From Anaerolineales bacterium (lineage in GTDB: Bacteria > Chloroflexota > Anaerolineae > 4572-78 > J111), in the NCBI GenBank assembly GCA_020634935.1, contig JACKAT010000014.1:1-64000 (forward strand): a stretch of DNA of 64,000 nucleotides. Direction: 5' to 3'. Under the pieces are notes generated by a model that had not been told where the DNA came from, did no database searches, and worked only from the letters and a program-made list of their open reading frames with translations. How positions within the stretch are numbered: position 1 is the first letter of the stretch; each line of letters begins with the position of its first letter. A program made the translations under genes and the position numbers. Below are positions 1 through 9,303 of this stretch, one piece after another.

Positions 1-1
1 C

Positions 2-127
2 GGACCCGATCCGTCCGGCTACCAATCGAACCAAATGTACACCAGCTACGCAGCCTGGCACCGGCTCAGACCGATGATGCTCAAAGCGGTCACCAGAAGA
101 CGCTTACCCCGGTGGCTACGGAAATAA
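2..127 (+). CDS. C-terminal end of an unidentified protein (partial)
   Basis: An open frame enters from the left edge and stops at TAA 125-127, giving 41 residues. The end is strongly basic (MLKAVTRRRLPRWLRK). Such tails are common in cytoplasmic or membrane-associated enzymes of polysaccharide biosynthesis, and the next gene is a nucleotide-sugar enzyme, but the fragment is too short to name. A good intrinsic terminator follows directly, which supports this frame being a real gene end. Confidence 0.5.
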   Translation, partial: GPDPSGYQSNQMYTSYAAWHRLRPMMLKAVTRRRLPRWLRK

Positions 128-131
128 TAGA

Positions 132-171
132 AAGGCCAGGTTGAGGAAACCACAACCTGGCCTTAATTTTT
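132..171 (+). terminator. Intrinsic terminator, possibly bidirectional
   Basis: A 12-bp perfect stem (AAGGCCAGGTTG 132-143 with its complement 153-164) is followed by AATTTTT. It lies between the partial gene on the left and the converging rfbB, so it can end both transcripts. Confidence 0.8.
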
Positions 172-190
172 ATCGGGTTAGTTTACCAAA

Positions 191-1222
191 TTATGCCACT
201 GCCTGACTTACTTCGCGTCCGGCGTACTGGCGTTGATAATAAGCCTGGTAGTGGCGGCCGTCTTTGATTTTGCGCCACCAATCTTCGTTATCAACATACC
301 ACTTCACTGTCGCTTCGACCGCTTGCTCGAAGTTATATTTGTTTTTCCAGCCCAACGCTTCGATTTTGCTGCAATCCAAAGCATAGCGCCGGTCATGACC
401 GGGGCGGTCGGTGATGGGTTGAATCAGGCTTTCGGGCTTGCCCAGCAGTTTTAAGATAAGTTTGGTCAGGGTAATGTTGGTGGTTTCGGTGCCGGTGCCC
501 AGGTTGTAAATTTCGCCCAGTTTACCTTTACGCAGAACCGTATTGATGCCTTCACAGTGATCTTGCACGTACTGGTAATCACGCATTTGCAGGCCATCGC
601 CATACAGCGGGAGCGGCTTGTTGTCGAGCGCGTTGGTGATGAAAACAGGCACCACTTTCTCCGGGTACTGGTAAGGCCCAATATTATTGCTGCCCCGGGT
701 AATGGTTACCGGCAGGCCAAAACTGGTATAGTAGGCCAGACACATCAAATCACCCCCGGCTTTAGCTGCGGAGTAAGGGCTGCGTGTATGAAGCCGGTCT
801 GTTTCCACCGACCGCCCCTCTAACACCTGGCCATAAACCTCATCGGTGCTGATTTGATGGTAGCGCTCGATTTGATACTTCTTCGCCGCTTCAAGCAGTA
901 CAAACGTGCCGTAGACATCGGTTTGAATGAACCCACCCGGCTCCATTAGAGAGCGATCGACGTGGGTTTCTGCGGCAAAATTGACGATCGTGTCAATATC
1001 GTAGGTTTGCATCGCCTGATCAACGGCGGTCGCATCACAGATATCACCTTGAACAAAATGGTAGCGCGAATCGGCGGCGACTGAAGCCAGGTTATCTAAA
1101 TTGCCCGCGTAAGTCAATTTATCATAGACAACCACATTGATGTCACTATATTTGCCTAACATCAGGTGGACAAAATTCGATCCGATGAAGCCTGCGCCAC
1201 CGGTCACTAAAATATTTTTCAT
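191..1222 (-). CDS. rfbB: dTDP-glucose 4,6-dehydratase
   Basis: Cytoplasmic NAD-dependent extended SDR enzyme that converts dTDP-glucose to dTDP-4-keto-6-deoxyglucose, the second step towards dTDP-rhamnose and other deoxysugars of surface polysaccharides. The 343 residues fit the family. Visible are the nucleotide-binding GGAGFIGS at 8-15, the family active-site stretch STDEVYG (T126, D127, E128) and the catalytic YxxxK pair Y150/K154. The ATG at 1222 has a purine-rich GGAGGAAATT just upstream. No rfbA, rfbC or rfbD partner is next to it in the window; the partners may lie to the left, beyond the partial gene. Confidence 0.96.
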   Translation of the reverse strand: MKNILVTGGAGFIGSNFVHLMLGKYSDINVVVYDKLTYAGNLDNLASVAADSRYHFVQGDICDATAVDQAMQTYDIDTIVNFAAETHVDRSLMEPGGFIQTDVYGTFVLLEAAKKYQIERYHQISTDEVYGQVLEGRSVETDRLHTRSPYSAAKAGGDLMCLAYYTSFGLPVTITRGSNNIGPYQYPEKVVPVFITNALDNKPLPLYGDGLQMRDYQYVQDHCEGINTVLRKGKLGEIYNLGTGTETTNITLTKLILKLLGKPESLIQPITDRPGHDRRYALDCSKIEALGWKNKYNFEQAVEATVKWYVDNEDWWRKIKDGRHYQAYYQRQYAGREVSQAVA

Positions 1223-1383
1223 AAAAATTTCCTCCGAGACGGGATAGCCTTAATGGGGCAAGGGTGAATTATAGCTTGGATTTCAGAATACTGCCTAATC
1301 ATCCTTCCAAGCATAAACTGAAACTATGGGAATTCAATGTGAAGTGAGTTAGGAAACAGTTAGGATTCTTGAGCGTCAAGCCA

Positions 1384-2163
1384 TTAGTTGGTTCGGGGGA
1401 TAATTTTGATATGGCCCCAATCGCCGACCTCGGCGTAAACAATGCCTTTCTCAAAAATCTGGGCGCGATACTTCCGGCTCTGGTATTCCAGATCATACTC
1501 CTTGGTAAGCCGTTCACCCAGGTTTTGCTGCTTGGCAATTTTGTAAAATCCGGCCGCCGGATTCAGGGGAATAATGAGGGGCTGGCCAGCCAAAGCCACG
1601 GTCTCTTCCAAGGACAGCGGTGGGGTGGCCCTTTCCCCGCCAGTTCCATTCTCTTGTTCCTGTGATGCTTCCTCATCCTCAACCACGATTAGGGTCCGCT
1701 GAAAAACGATGTAAAAAGAATGATGGCCCCACGTATTGCCGATTTCCTCATCAGCGTGATCAGTTCTTAAACCGCTTACACTTTCGCTGGGCAACGCATC
1801 GTCAACCGCCACGGTCGCCCGATTGGACGACCACATGGGAAAATTCGTGCCGGCTTCGTTAACCGGTTTGTCGACTACGGCGAAAACCGGGGCCGTATTC
1901 CCCTGCGTCAAAACTAAGCGAGAGCCATTAATCCGCCGGCCATCTTCATCGAGCACATCGCAATACACGTGATGATTGCCCATATTTTCCGGGCCGGTCA
2001 AGTGATGGACCCCCACCACCCGCCAATATTTCTTCACCCCTAACGGCAGACTGATTTCCTGTAAATTTTTAATAGCCACGCCGTAACGTTCGGCATTATG
2101 AAAAATTGGCTCTTTGCTTACGACTTTAGTTAGAAATATCCGATTGTAATCTGGAAGTGCCAT
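1384..2163 (-). CDS. Hypothetical protein, 259 aa
   Basis: I do not recognise this family. No signal peptide or membrane segment is visible, so it is probably cytoplasmic or exported by an unknown route. The first ~155 residues look like a beta-rich domain with a His-rich stretch (GVHHLTGPENMGNHHVY) and a WGHHSFYIVF strand. An acidic linker (about 160-180, EDEEASQEQE) leads to a C-terminal ~75-residue segment ending KGIVYAEVGDWGHIKII, which resembles small repeat-like modules that sit at the end of some secreted or phage-associated proteins. ATG at 2163 has AGGAG upstream (complement of ctcct at 2171-2175). It appears to be a single gene between rfbB and the DsbA-cyclophilin gene. Confidence 0.75.
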   Translation of the reverse strand: MALPDYNRIFLTKVVSKEPIFHNAERYGVAIKNLQEISLPLGVKKYWRVVGVHHLTGPENMGNHHVYCDVLDEDGRRINGSRLVLTQGNTAPVFAVVDKPVNEAGTNFPMWSSNRATVAVDDALPSESVSGLRTDHADEEIGNTWGHHSFYIVFQRTLIVVEDEEASQEQENGTGGERATPPLSLEETVALAGQPLIIPLNPAAGFYKIAKQQNLGERLTKEYDLEYQSRKYRAQIFEKGIVYAEVGDWGHIKIIPRTN

Positions 2164-2199
2164 AATTTTTCTCCTTGTGAAAATTAGACGTAACGTTTC

Positions 2200-2227
2200 A
2201 GGTGACTGGCCCTTGGGCCAGCCACCT
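2200..2227. repeat. Dispersed palindrome, AGGTGACTGG family
   Basis: Two 13-base arms, AGGTGACTGGCCC and GGGCCAGCCACCT, with one mismatch and a 2-base centre. Related palindromes lie at 5183-5197, 16754-16798 and 44659-44698, and inside the ends of the element at 11097-11223. Confidence 0.75.
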
Positions 2228-2254
2228 GGTCCAGCATATCAATACAATTAAACC

Positions 2255-3607
2255 TTAATTTTTCTCCTCGATGATAATATCGATAATCTTATCACCGGGG
2301 GGTGCATCCGGATTTTGTTGTGGATCACGCGGCGTAATTTGCTCAACAACCTCCATCCCCTCAACGACCTGGCCGATGATGGTAAAGTTGGCGTTCAAAT
2401 TTGGCGTTGGCGCATACGTGATAAAAAACTGGCTGCCATTCGTATTCGGGCCGCTGTTGGCCAGCGCCACCAGCCCCGGCCCGTCGAACGAACGCGCCGG
2501 CGTCACTTCATCACCGCAGCGATAGCCCGGAAAACCGACGCCCGTACCGGTGGGGTCGCCCGCCTGAGCCACAAAGTCGGGCAAAACGCGATGGAACGTA
2601 ACATCTTTGTACCAGCCTTGTTCGGCCAAAAAGGCAAAACTGTTGACATTGACCGGCGCCGTATCCGGGAACAGATCAACCACAATATCGCCCTTCTCGG
2701 TTTGGATGGTAGCGGTATACGCTTTCTCAGGATCGATGACTTGCTCCGGCTGCTCAAACCAAGTCTCGCGTAAAGCCATCAGTTTGCTAAACGCTTCCAA
2801 CCCTTGGTATGACAGGCCGAAAGCCTGGGCCGGATAAATGACCTGATTGACCACAAACGTAGGGGTACTGTTAATTTGAGCCCCAACAGCCTGCTCTAAC
2901 TCGGCCATGACGACCGGCGTATAGGTCCCGTCTTCTAATTCGCTCTTAAACTGCTCGATATCGGCCACACCGACCTCTTCAGCGTAACCGGCCAATACAT
3001 CAATCATACCCGATTCCGGCAAAGAGTTCCAGTCGTCTTGGGTTTTAAAGAGGAGGTCGTGCATTTCCCAGAATTTGCCTTGCGCACCGGCCGCTTCAGC
3101 CGCTTCAGCCGTAATTCGGGCATTGGCATGAATATTGAGTAAGGGGAGGTGGCGGAAGATAATTCGCATATCATCGCCATAATCTGCTTTGAGTTGCTCC
3201 AACACGGGAGACATCGCTTTACAGCCCGGTCATTGAAAATCGCCATACTCGATCACGGTGATCATGGCGGTCTCCGGACCTAAAGCCCAATCATCCTCGG
3301 TCGGAGCCGGCAGCAGCTCGTTATCCGGAATATCAATTGTCTCACAAGAAGCGGGCGGTGAAGCCGCCACGGCTGGGGCTGGCGCGGTTGAGATCGCTTC
3401 CTCGGTGGCTTCAGTGGTGGCCATCTCATCGACCGCTTCGGTCACTTCAGCCGTGGCTTCCTCTGTCGCCGGGGCCGTTTCAGCTTGAGACTCAGCCGCC
3501 GGCTCAGGTGCGACCGGCTGAGCGCAGGCCGCTAACGCGAGTACAGTCGCCAGACACACTAACCAGCCGACTGTCGCTCGCCGTGTAAAAAATAGGGTAT
3601 GCATCAT
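2255..3607 (-). CDS. DsbA-like thioredoxin/cyclophilin fusion lipoprotein, probable selenoprotein (UGA at codon 126)
   Basis: Reading from ATG 3607, codon 126 is TGA (3230-3232) and the frame continues without a break to the stop at 2255, giving about 450 residues. The TGA falls in GDFQ-(TGA)-PGCK, exactly the first cysteine of the DsbA CxxC active site (FQCPGC in relatives), so the site would read U-P-G-C. Before it: lipoprotein signal with LAAC lipobox (C28) and a Glu/Ala/Thr linker to about 85. After it: DsbA-like helical fold, cis-Pro loop STPTF, then a cyclophilin-type peptidyl-prolyl isomerase domain (FHRV, NTNGSQFFIT) at about 290-450. Inferred role: extracytoplasmic thiol-disulfide exchange and proline isomerisation in protein folding. 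Alternative: a TGC-to-TGA error or mutation; an ordinary gene caller would split it at 3230 and 3214. Confidence 0.75.
3193..3212 (-). promoter_or_regulatory. Candidate bacterial SECIS-like hairpin
   Basis: In the mRNA, GUCUCCCGUGUUGGAGCAAC begins 18 nt after the UGA. CUCC pairs with GGAG around a 6-nt loop (CGUGUU), with two further pairs below a 2-nt bulge. The loop starts 24 nt after UGA and has G at its second position, which agrees with the published general form of bacterial SECIS elements. The stem is short, so this is only suggestive. Confidence 0.35.
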
Positions 3608-3678
3608 CTTTATTCCTTAAAGGGTGTAATATTTAGAATACAACTATTTTACCATAAACCGGTCACTTGGCGAAGTCC

Positions 3679-3712
3679 AAAAAAAAAGCCCACTCGTGCG
3701 AAGCGAGCGGGC
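3679..3712 (-). terminator. Intrinsic terminator of the L,D-transpeptidase gene
   Basis: On the minus strand an 11-bp GC-rich hairpin (GCCCGCTCGC/GTGCGAAGCG region, 3688-3712) is followed by nine T (3679-3687). It starts 15 bases after the stop of the upstream gene. Confidence 0.85.
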
Positions 3713-3727
3713 CGGAGCAGCCGTACC

Positions 3728-5062
3728 TTATTGATGGACAACGACCAGCGTGCCCGGATTATCATACGAAGAAACGACCTGCGTCTCGCCCGGCGGAATA
3801 ATCGGATCGGCCCATTCAAACAGCGTTTTTGAATTGTCGATGCTGAGATTCACACAGCCGTGGCTCATCGGCTGGCCGAAGTTGTTGTGCCAATAAGCGC
3901 CGTGGAGGGCGTAGCCGCCGTAAAAGTACATGGTGTAAGGCACTTCCGGTAGATAGTAATCCGCGCCAATCATCACGGTTGACTTCAATTTCCAATAAAT
4001 ATTGAACTGGCCGGTCACTGTGGGCGTATCGGGCAGGCCGGTTGATGATTCAAACGCCATGACCGGTACATTACCTTCCCAGGCCGTTACCCGCTGGTTA
4101 GGAATATCCACCTCGATCCACTTTTCGTGGGGAGTAACCGGTTGGTAAGCCAGCAGCGCTTCATCAACAGGCACGAACAAACGGATACCGTCCATCATCT
4201 CTTCGGCTGGGCCAACCAATTGCAGCAGGTCAAGAGCCGAGGTGGTTTCTGCCGCCTCGTTCAGCACCGGCGGGATATCGAGCGGCGGCAGTTGGTTCTC
4301 TTCCAACGGCGTAAATGGATCGTCGGTTTCCAGCGTCTCGGCCAGTTTACTATTTGCCAGAATAATTGTATCGACTTTGGAGGTAAAATTGGGCGGGGAA
4401 ATAACCTCATCAGCCTCGGCTTTAGCCGGCTCAACCCGGTCGAGTTCAGTCTCAACCGGCAGCGATTTGGCCTCGACGGGAGCCGGTTCGACGGGCAATT
4501 GGGCCGGCTCCGGCAGCCAGGCGGCCAGCGTTTCATCGGGCACGGTAACCAGATACCAGGTAGCCGCACCAAATAAAAGGGTAACAGCGATAATCAGCAG
4601 CACCAGCGTTAGCGGAGCAATGTTTCGCCGCGCTCGTTGCGCCAGTGCGGCTTTTCTGGCTCGCTTTTGAGCCTCGGCCCCTTTTAGAAACTGATCGCGA
4701 ATAAAATCATCGGGCAGTTCGGTTTCGGCATGGCTGGCCTGGACGGAGTTGTTTGGCTCAGAGCCGTGATCCGATGGCGATCTCGCGGCAAGTGAGTGGT
4801 CCGATCGCTTCCTGACCCACTCAAGGCCGGACAGGGCGCGCTGGTTGTGCGGGTCGATAGCCAACACCTGGGTCAGCCAGCGAATGCTTTCGGCCGGCTC
4901 CGGGGCCACATAGGCCAGCCACAGCAGCGCCGGAATATTGTGGGGCGTATACTCCAGGACTCGGGTCAAATGCTTCCGAGCCGCTTCATGCTGGCCGGCG
5001 CGGGCGGCTTCAATCCCGAGTCGCAGATTTTCGGTTGCACTTGTTGCTGAGTTATTTGACAT
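3728..5062 (-). CDS. L,D-transpeptidase (YkuD family) with TPR and membrane anchor
   Basis: Cell-wall enzyme that forms 3-3 crosslinks in peptidoglycan or attaches proteins to it. N-terminal ~90 residues form TPR-like helices (cytoplasmic side), then a basic stretch (QKRARKAALAQRARR), one membrane helix (about 150-170), a long Pro/Glu linker, and a C-terminal YkuD domain with the catalytic signature SHGCVNLS, preceded by HGAYWHNNFG. The order TPR-helix-YkuD places the catalytic domain outside. The ATG at 5062 (MSNNSA) is preferred to an in-frame GTG at 5077; both have weak purine-rich sites upstream. It stands divergent from the BNR gene at 5229. Confidence 0.9.
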   Translation of the reverse strand: MSNNSATSATENLRLGIEAARAGQHEAARKHLTRVLEYTPHNIPALLWLAYVAPEPAESIRWLTQVLAIDPHNQRALSGLEWVRKRSDHSLAARSPSDHGSEPNNSVQASHAETELPDDFIRDQFLKGAEAQKRARKAALAQRARRNIAPLTLVLLIIAVTLLFGAATWYLVTVPDETLAAWLPEPAQLPVEPAPVEAKSLPVETELDRVEPAKAEADEVISPPNFTSKVDTIILANSKLAETLETDDPFTPLEENQLPPLDIPPVLNEAAETTSALDLLQLVGPAEEMMDGIRLFVPVDEALLAYQPVTPHEKWIEVDIPNQRVTAWEGNVPVMAFESSTGLPDTPTVTGQFNIYWKLKSTVMIGADYYLPEVPYTMYFYGGYALHGAYWHNNFGQPMSHGCVNLSIDNSKTLFEWADPIIPPGETQVVSSYDNPGTLVVVHQ

Positions 5063-5121
5063 ATTGATCACCCGCACTTGCCCTCAGTTTAACACAATTC
5101 ATCTTTGATTGCAATGTATCC

Positions 5122-5150
5122 TTGCTGTCCACCACTCCGCATGTTATAAT
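5122..5150 (+). promoter_or_regulatory. Putative sigma70-type promoter
   Basis: TTGCTG (5122-5127), 17-base spacer, TATAAT (5145-5150) with an extended -10 TG. It points to the BNR-repeat gene starting at 5229, leaving a leader of about 70 bases that contains a dispersed repeat. Confidence 0.6.
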
Positions 5151-5165
5151 TTTCAAAATAAATAA

Positions 5166-5197
5166 GACTTACGCATTTCCCAAGGTGACTATCACCT
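5166..5197. repeat. Remnant of a GACTTACGCA/AGGTGAC element
   Basis: GACTTACGCA (5166-5175) followed by the palindrome AGGTGACTATCACCT (5183-5197). The same two blocks in the same order and orientation form the right terminal repeat (read on the minus strand) of the element at 11097-11223, so this looks like a one-ended copy or a relative. Confidence 0.6.
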
Positions 5198-5228
5198 GGC
5201 TTTATAAATTCATATAAACTAGCATCGC

Positions 5229-8200
5229 ATGGTAAATTGGTTAAAAGTCATTGTCCTTTTGGTCATGCTCACCACACCCCCCTTTACCGGCGCACTTTCT
5301 CACCCCGCTGCTGCGACCACCGACCTAACTTTTCAAGTTGACCAACCTGACATCCCCCAAATCGAAGCAATCTACAATTTTGGCGTGCCGGCCGGCAATG
5401 CAGCTACACCGCGCTTCTTGGCGTTGGACAGCCAGGCCGGCCTCGCCTATATTCTCAGCGAAGGCCAACCGAGCCTCAAAGAAGGCAACGGCCTCAGCCG
5501 GTTCGATCTGAAATCTGGTGAAATTGTCGATCACGTCAAAATCAATGAGGGCGACAACGAGCCGCTCGATTTACAAATCGACTCGACCACCGGCCTGATC
5601 TACGCTCTCTGGCGCGAAAAGTTCAGCGATGTCCCCGCTACTCTCAGCGTCATCGACAGCGCCTCGCTGGAGACGCCGCAAGCCATCACCGGCCTCAAAT
5701 CGATGGCCGCCGCCGCCGGGCTGCTCTACACCGCCGACGACGAACGCCTGACTCGCTACGATACCGGCTCCGGCACGCTGACCAAAGCTCAGGAAATCGA
5801 TTTATCGGCGGCTACCACCGGCCCAATGGCGGTCGATCAGACCAACGACCGGCTCTACCTGGCGCGCGCCTCGGAGGGGGTCTGGCACTTGGAGATTTAT
5901 AAGGCCGGCACGCTTGACCCGGTGACCACGTATCCCGCCGAAGGCCCCATTCTGGATATTTTTCCCACGCCAAAAACTCAAGAACTTCTGCTCATCGTCA
6001 ACCTCAATGAATTTATGATGCTCTACCGGTTGACCCTCGACGGCGAACTGGCCGATTTTCCATACGAGATCGGTCCCCGCTATGGTCCCGCCGGAATAGC
6101 CCTGTCGGCCGATGAACAAGTGCTTTATTACAGCAAAGGCCCGCTGGCTCCAGCCGCCCCGGCTGACTCAAACGCCGGCGGCCCCGCTCTGGGACGACTG
6201 GCCGTTGGCACGCTGCTGCCGCTTGATGACATTGCCCTGCTGACGCCGGTCGAAGCCATCGCCGTTGACCCGGCCACCCAGCAGGCCCTGGCGCTCTACC
6301 CGTACGATCACCTGCTCTACCGAATCGATCCTGAGCAGGCCAGCTACGAACTGACCAGCACCGCCATCGAACTGCGCGATGTGTTGGTCGATCCGGAGTC
6401 GAACCATATTTTTATATCCGACAGCGCCAACCGGATTCGCCTGTTGGATGGCGACAGCCTGGCGGTGCTGGCCGAAACCACGCTGACCGGCAACACGGCC
6501 GATTACGGTTTCAAACTGGGCCGCGACTCCGGCGAGTTATCGCTGGACGCGGGCCGGCAGCGCCTGTACATTAGCGGCTACCCGGCCACCGTGGTTGATA
6601 GCGGCACGCTGCTGGAACTGGCCACTTTGGAACCGGGCGGCCAAATTGCGCCCGATCCCACCGGCGATAACATCTACCTCAGCCACTGCGGCGTCACCCT
6701 CCTGGCCGCCGATACCCTCAGCGGCGACACGCTGCTGCCGCAAAGCGGCCCCCGCCCCGACGGACTGGCCCCCAATCCGTGTGTGGCCGCCAGCCGCCTC
6801 GATGCGGATAACCAATGGCTCTACAGCATCACGCCGAACGGGACGCCCGGCTCCAACGGCGGCAGCTACCTGTACGTATACGATCTAACACTGGAACCCA
6901 CGCTGGCCTTCACCGACACCGATATCAGCATCGTCAGCGCCGAGCCGGACCCGGTTGGCCAACGAGCCTTTGTCACCTATCTGCGCAACAGCAACCGCCG
7001 CCTGCGGACGCTGGATATGGCGGCGACGCTGCACCCCGCTTACGCCAACCAGCTCTTAGGCGTTTTTGGCGACACTCACTACAATCCGGCCGCCAATCGG
7101 CTCTACCTCAGCGACCGTGACCAACCCCGGCTGCTGACCCTTGAGGCCGGGACGCTCAACGTGCTGGGCGAAACCCGCCTGCCGCCTAATCACGCCTACC
7201 GGCTGGCCGCCATCGATCCGGCAACCAATCGCCTCTTTCTGATAGGCATCGATGGGCAGTTGGTGGTGGCTGCAATGGGCGCAGACCCTAATCCCGCTAT
7301 CGAAGCCGAAATCACCGCCGCGCCGGCCGAACCGCGCCAGCCCGACGGCAGTGTGCTGGGCGTCGAACGGCCCGGCGCGACCACCATCGCCCGGATCGAA
7401 TCGAGCGTCGGCGACTTTTCTTTTGAACCACGCCTTTACCTCAGCCGCGACAAGGGCCAAACCTGGCAAGACCTGAGCGAAAAACTGCCGCCCTTGCCGG
7501 TCAAAGCCGTAGCCGTTTCGCCTGATTTTGAAACCGATCAGACCATGTTTGTGAGCTTGCTGGCCGCCGGCCAAACCGGCGGCCTGTACAAATCGACCGA
7601 CGGCGGCGAAACCTGGACAGCCGCGATGAACGGCCTGCGCGATCTATGGGTCGAGGCGCTCTACATCTCGCCCAACTTTAGCCAGGATCAACTTATCTTT
7701 GCCCGGACCACCTACGCCGGGCTGCACCAATCGCTGGACGGCGGCGAAACCTGGACAGCCCTGACCGCGATGGACCCCAACGCGCCTTTTCCAGCCGCCA
7801 ATTCAGCCAACAGCATAGCGTTCAGCGATAACGGCCTTGTGTTGGCCAGCCAATCGCTGCCTCAAGTCGTAGACGGTCTCTTTTTAACCACCGTACAAGC
7901 GGACGGCAGCCTGTCGGAATGGCTGCAAGTGCTCGATGTCTCGGCCGAGCGGCTGGCCTTCAGCCCGCAAGGCGATGTGGCGCTGGCCTTTGGCGGCGGC
8001 TTGTGGCGCTCCGTCGATGGCGGCTTATCCTGGGAGGCGGGCGGGGCCGGGTTGACCGGCATCGACAACCTGACGCCCACCCAAATTCTGTTCTCGCCCA
8101 ACTTTGAAACCAATCAGACGGTCTACTTTTTCTTTCGAGACACCTCGGGCGCGAAGACCAGTATGCTGTTCCGCTCAACCGACGCCGGACAAACCTGGCA

Positions 8201-9299
8201 GCCCTGGCAGAAACCGTTTATCGACCGCAACTTTGCCAGCGCTACCTTGACGCCGGACGGCGATTTTATATTTGGCGAAGAAAACGGCGCGCTGGCCCAA
8301 CTGCGGCCCGGCGCCATCGTGTGGACGACGCCTCGACCGGCCCCGCAAAATTTCCCAATTGATGACCTGGCTGTTGTGGCTAAACCAACCGGTTCGACCC
8401 TGTTCATTGTTAGCCGGCAGAACGGCCTTGACACCAGCGACGACGGCGGCCAAACCTGGCGTCAAACCGCTTTTCCGGTGCGAGACACCAGCTATGGCTT
8501 GACCAAATATCGATTAGCCGTTTCCCCCCATTTTGCAGCCGATAAGACGCTCTATATCGCCACCGGCCGCAGCCTGCACCGCTCGACCGACGGTGGCCAG
8601 ACCTGGGCGCAGATCCCGCTCGTAACCGATAAATCGAGCGAGGCGTTGACGTTTAGAGCGCAGCGGGTCGTCTTCTCCCCTAACTATGCGCGCGATAAAA
8701 CCCTGCTGGCCGGAACAGCGGGAGCCGTGTATCGCTCGGCCGATAGCGGGCAAACCTGGACCGAGGTGCTCACCTCAGCCGGCGACAGCAGCGCCATCGA
8801 CCTGCTGGCCATCGCCCCGGACGGCGACACTGCCTATGCCCGGTTCGGCTACAGCCAAAGCCTGTTCACCAGCGACGACGGCGGCCAAACCTGGCAAGCG
8901 CAAGTGACCCCGGACGAATATTTCTCGCTCATCTCCAGCGCGGTCGGGCCGGATAACACGCTGACCGCCGCCCTCGAGTTCGACACGCGGCTGCTGCAAA
9001 CCGGCCGGCAACCGGCCAGCCAGCCGATCATCGCCGGCCCGTCGCAGCTAACCAGCCTGCTGGCCGTCGCCTACGCCGCCGACGGAACGCTATTCACCGG
9101 CGGCCAAGGCGGCATCGTTCGCAGCGACGACAACGGCCAAACCTGGCAGCCGATCATCAGCCGCGGCCTGCCGTCCAACGCTGAGATCACCAGCCTCAAA
9201 GCCGCCGGCAATCACCTCTTCGCCGCCACCACTACCGGCCAAATCTTCGTCTCCGCCGATGAAGGCAAGACATGGCAGGATATTTCGGTGGTGAAGTGA
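5229..9299 (+). CDS. Large secreted beta-propeller protein with Asp-box (BNR) repeats
   Basis: 1356 residues. An N-terminal signal peptide (hydrophobic 6-24, cleavage near SHPAAA) sends it out of the cell. Residues ~40-690 form WD40/YVTN-like beta-propeller repeats with motifs such as ALDSQAGLAYIL and SADEQVLYY. From about 735 to the end there are about eleven Asp-box motifs of the S-x-D-x-G-x-T-W type (SRDKGQTW, STDGGETW, SADSGQTW, SADEGKTW), as in sialidase and sortilin-like propellers. Asp boxes are structural, so no enzyme activity can be claimed; no sialidase catalytic residues are obvious. Codon use is strongly GC-biased in a uniform way, in line with a native gene. It appears monocistronic. 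Likely role: extracellular binding or surface protein. Confidence 0.88.
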   Translation: MVNWLKVIVLLVMLTTPPFTGALSHPAAATTDLTFQVDQPDIPQIEAIYNFGVPAGNAATPRFLALDSQAGLAYILSEGQPSLKEGNGLSRFDLKSGEIVDHVKINEGDNEPLDLQIDSTTGLIYALWREKFSDVPATLSVIDSASLETPQAITGLKSMAAAAGLLYTADDERLTRYDTGSGTLTKAQEIDLSAATTGPMAVDQTNDRLYLARASEGVWHLEIYKAGTLDPVTTYPAEGPILDIFPTPKTQELLLIVNLNEFMMLYRLTLDGELADFPYEIGPRYGPAGIALSADEQVLYYSKGPLAPAAPADSNAGGPALGRLAVGTLLPLDDIALLTPVEAIAVDPATQQALALYPYDHLLYRIDPEQASYELTSTAIELRDVLVDPESNHIFISDSANRIRLLDGDSLAVLAETTLTGNTADYGFKLGRDSGELSLDAGRQRLYISGYPATVVDSGTLLELATLEPGGQIAPDPTGDNIYLSHCGVTLLAADTLSGDTLLPQSGPRPDGLAPNPCVAASRLDADNQWLYSITPNGTPGSNGGSYLYVYDLTLEPTLAFTDTDISIVSAEPDPVGQRAFVTYLRNSNRRLRTLDMAATLHPAYANQLLGVFGDTHYNPAANRLYLSDRDQPRLLTLEAGTLNVLGETRLPPNHAYRLAAIDPATNRLFLIGIDGQLVVAAMGADPNPAIEAEITAAPAEPRQPDGSVLGVERPGATTIARIESSVGDFSFEPRLYLSRDKGQTWQDLSEKLPPLPVKAVAVSPDFETDQTMFVSLLAAGQTGGLYKSTDGGETWTAAMNGLRDLWVEALYISPNFSQDQLIFARTTYAGLHQSLDGGETWTALTAMDPNAPFPAANSANSIAFSDNGLVLASQSLPQVVDGLFLTTVQADGSLSEWLQVLDVSAERLAFSPQGDVALAFGGGLWRSVDGGLSWEAGGAGLTGIDNLTPTQILFSPNFETNQTVYFFFRDTSGAKTSMLFRSTDAGQTWQPWQKPFIDRNFASATLTPDGDFIFGEENGALAQLRPGAIVWTTPRPAPQNFPIDDLAVVAKPTGSTLFIVSRQNGLDTSDDGGQTWRQTAFPVRDTSYGLTKYRLAVSPHFAADKTLYIATGRSLHRSTDGGQTWAQIPLVTDKSSEALTFRAQRVVFSPNYARDKTLLAGTAGAVYRSADSGQTWTEVLTSAGDSSAIDLLAIAPDGDTAYARFGYSQSLFTSDDGGQTWQAQVTPDEYFSLISSAVGPDNTLTAALEFDTRLLQTGRQPASQPIIAGPSQLTSLLAVAYAADGTLFTGGQGGIVRSDDNGQTWQPIISRGLPSNAEITSLKAAGNHLFAATTTGQIFVSADEGKTWQDISVVK

Positions 9300-9303
9300 G
9301 GGG

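Noticed and set aside
3230..3232. TGA read as tryptophan (genetic code change)
   Set aside because: TGA ends other genes in the window normally (for example gdhA and the pseudokinase gene), and Trp would not fit a CxxC position.
3004..3246. Frame MAIFNDRAVKRC... spanning the TGA, as a sign of a frameshift in the DsbA gene
   Set aside because: The real frame continues on both sides of the TGA without shift; this frame is a shadow with no DsbA similarity.
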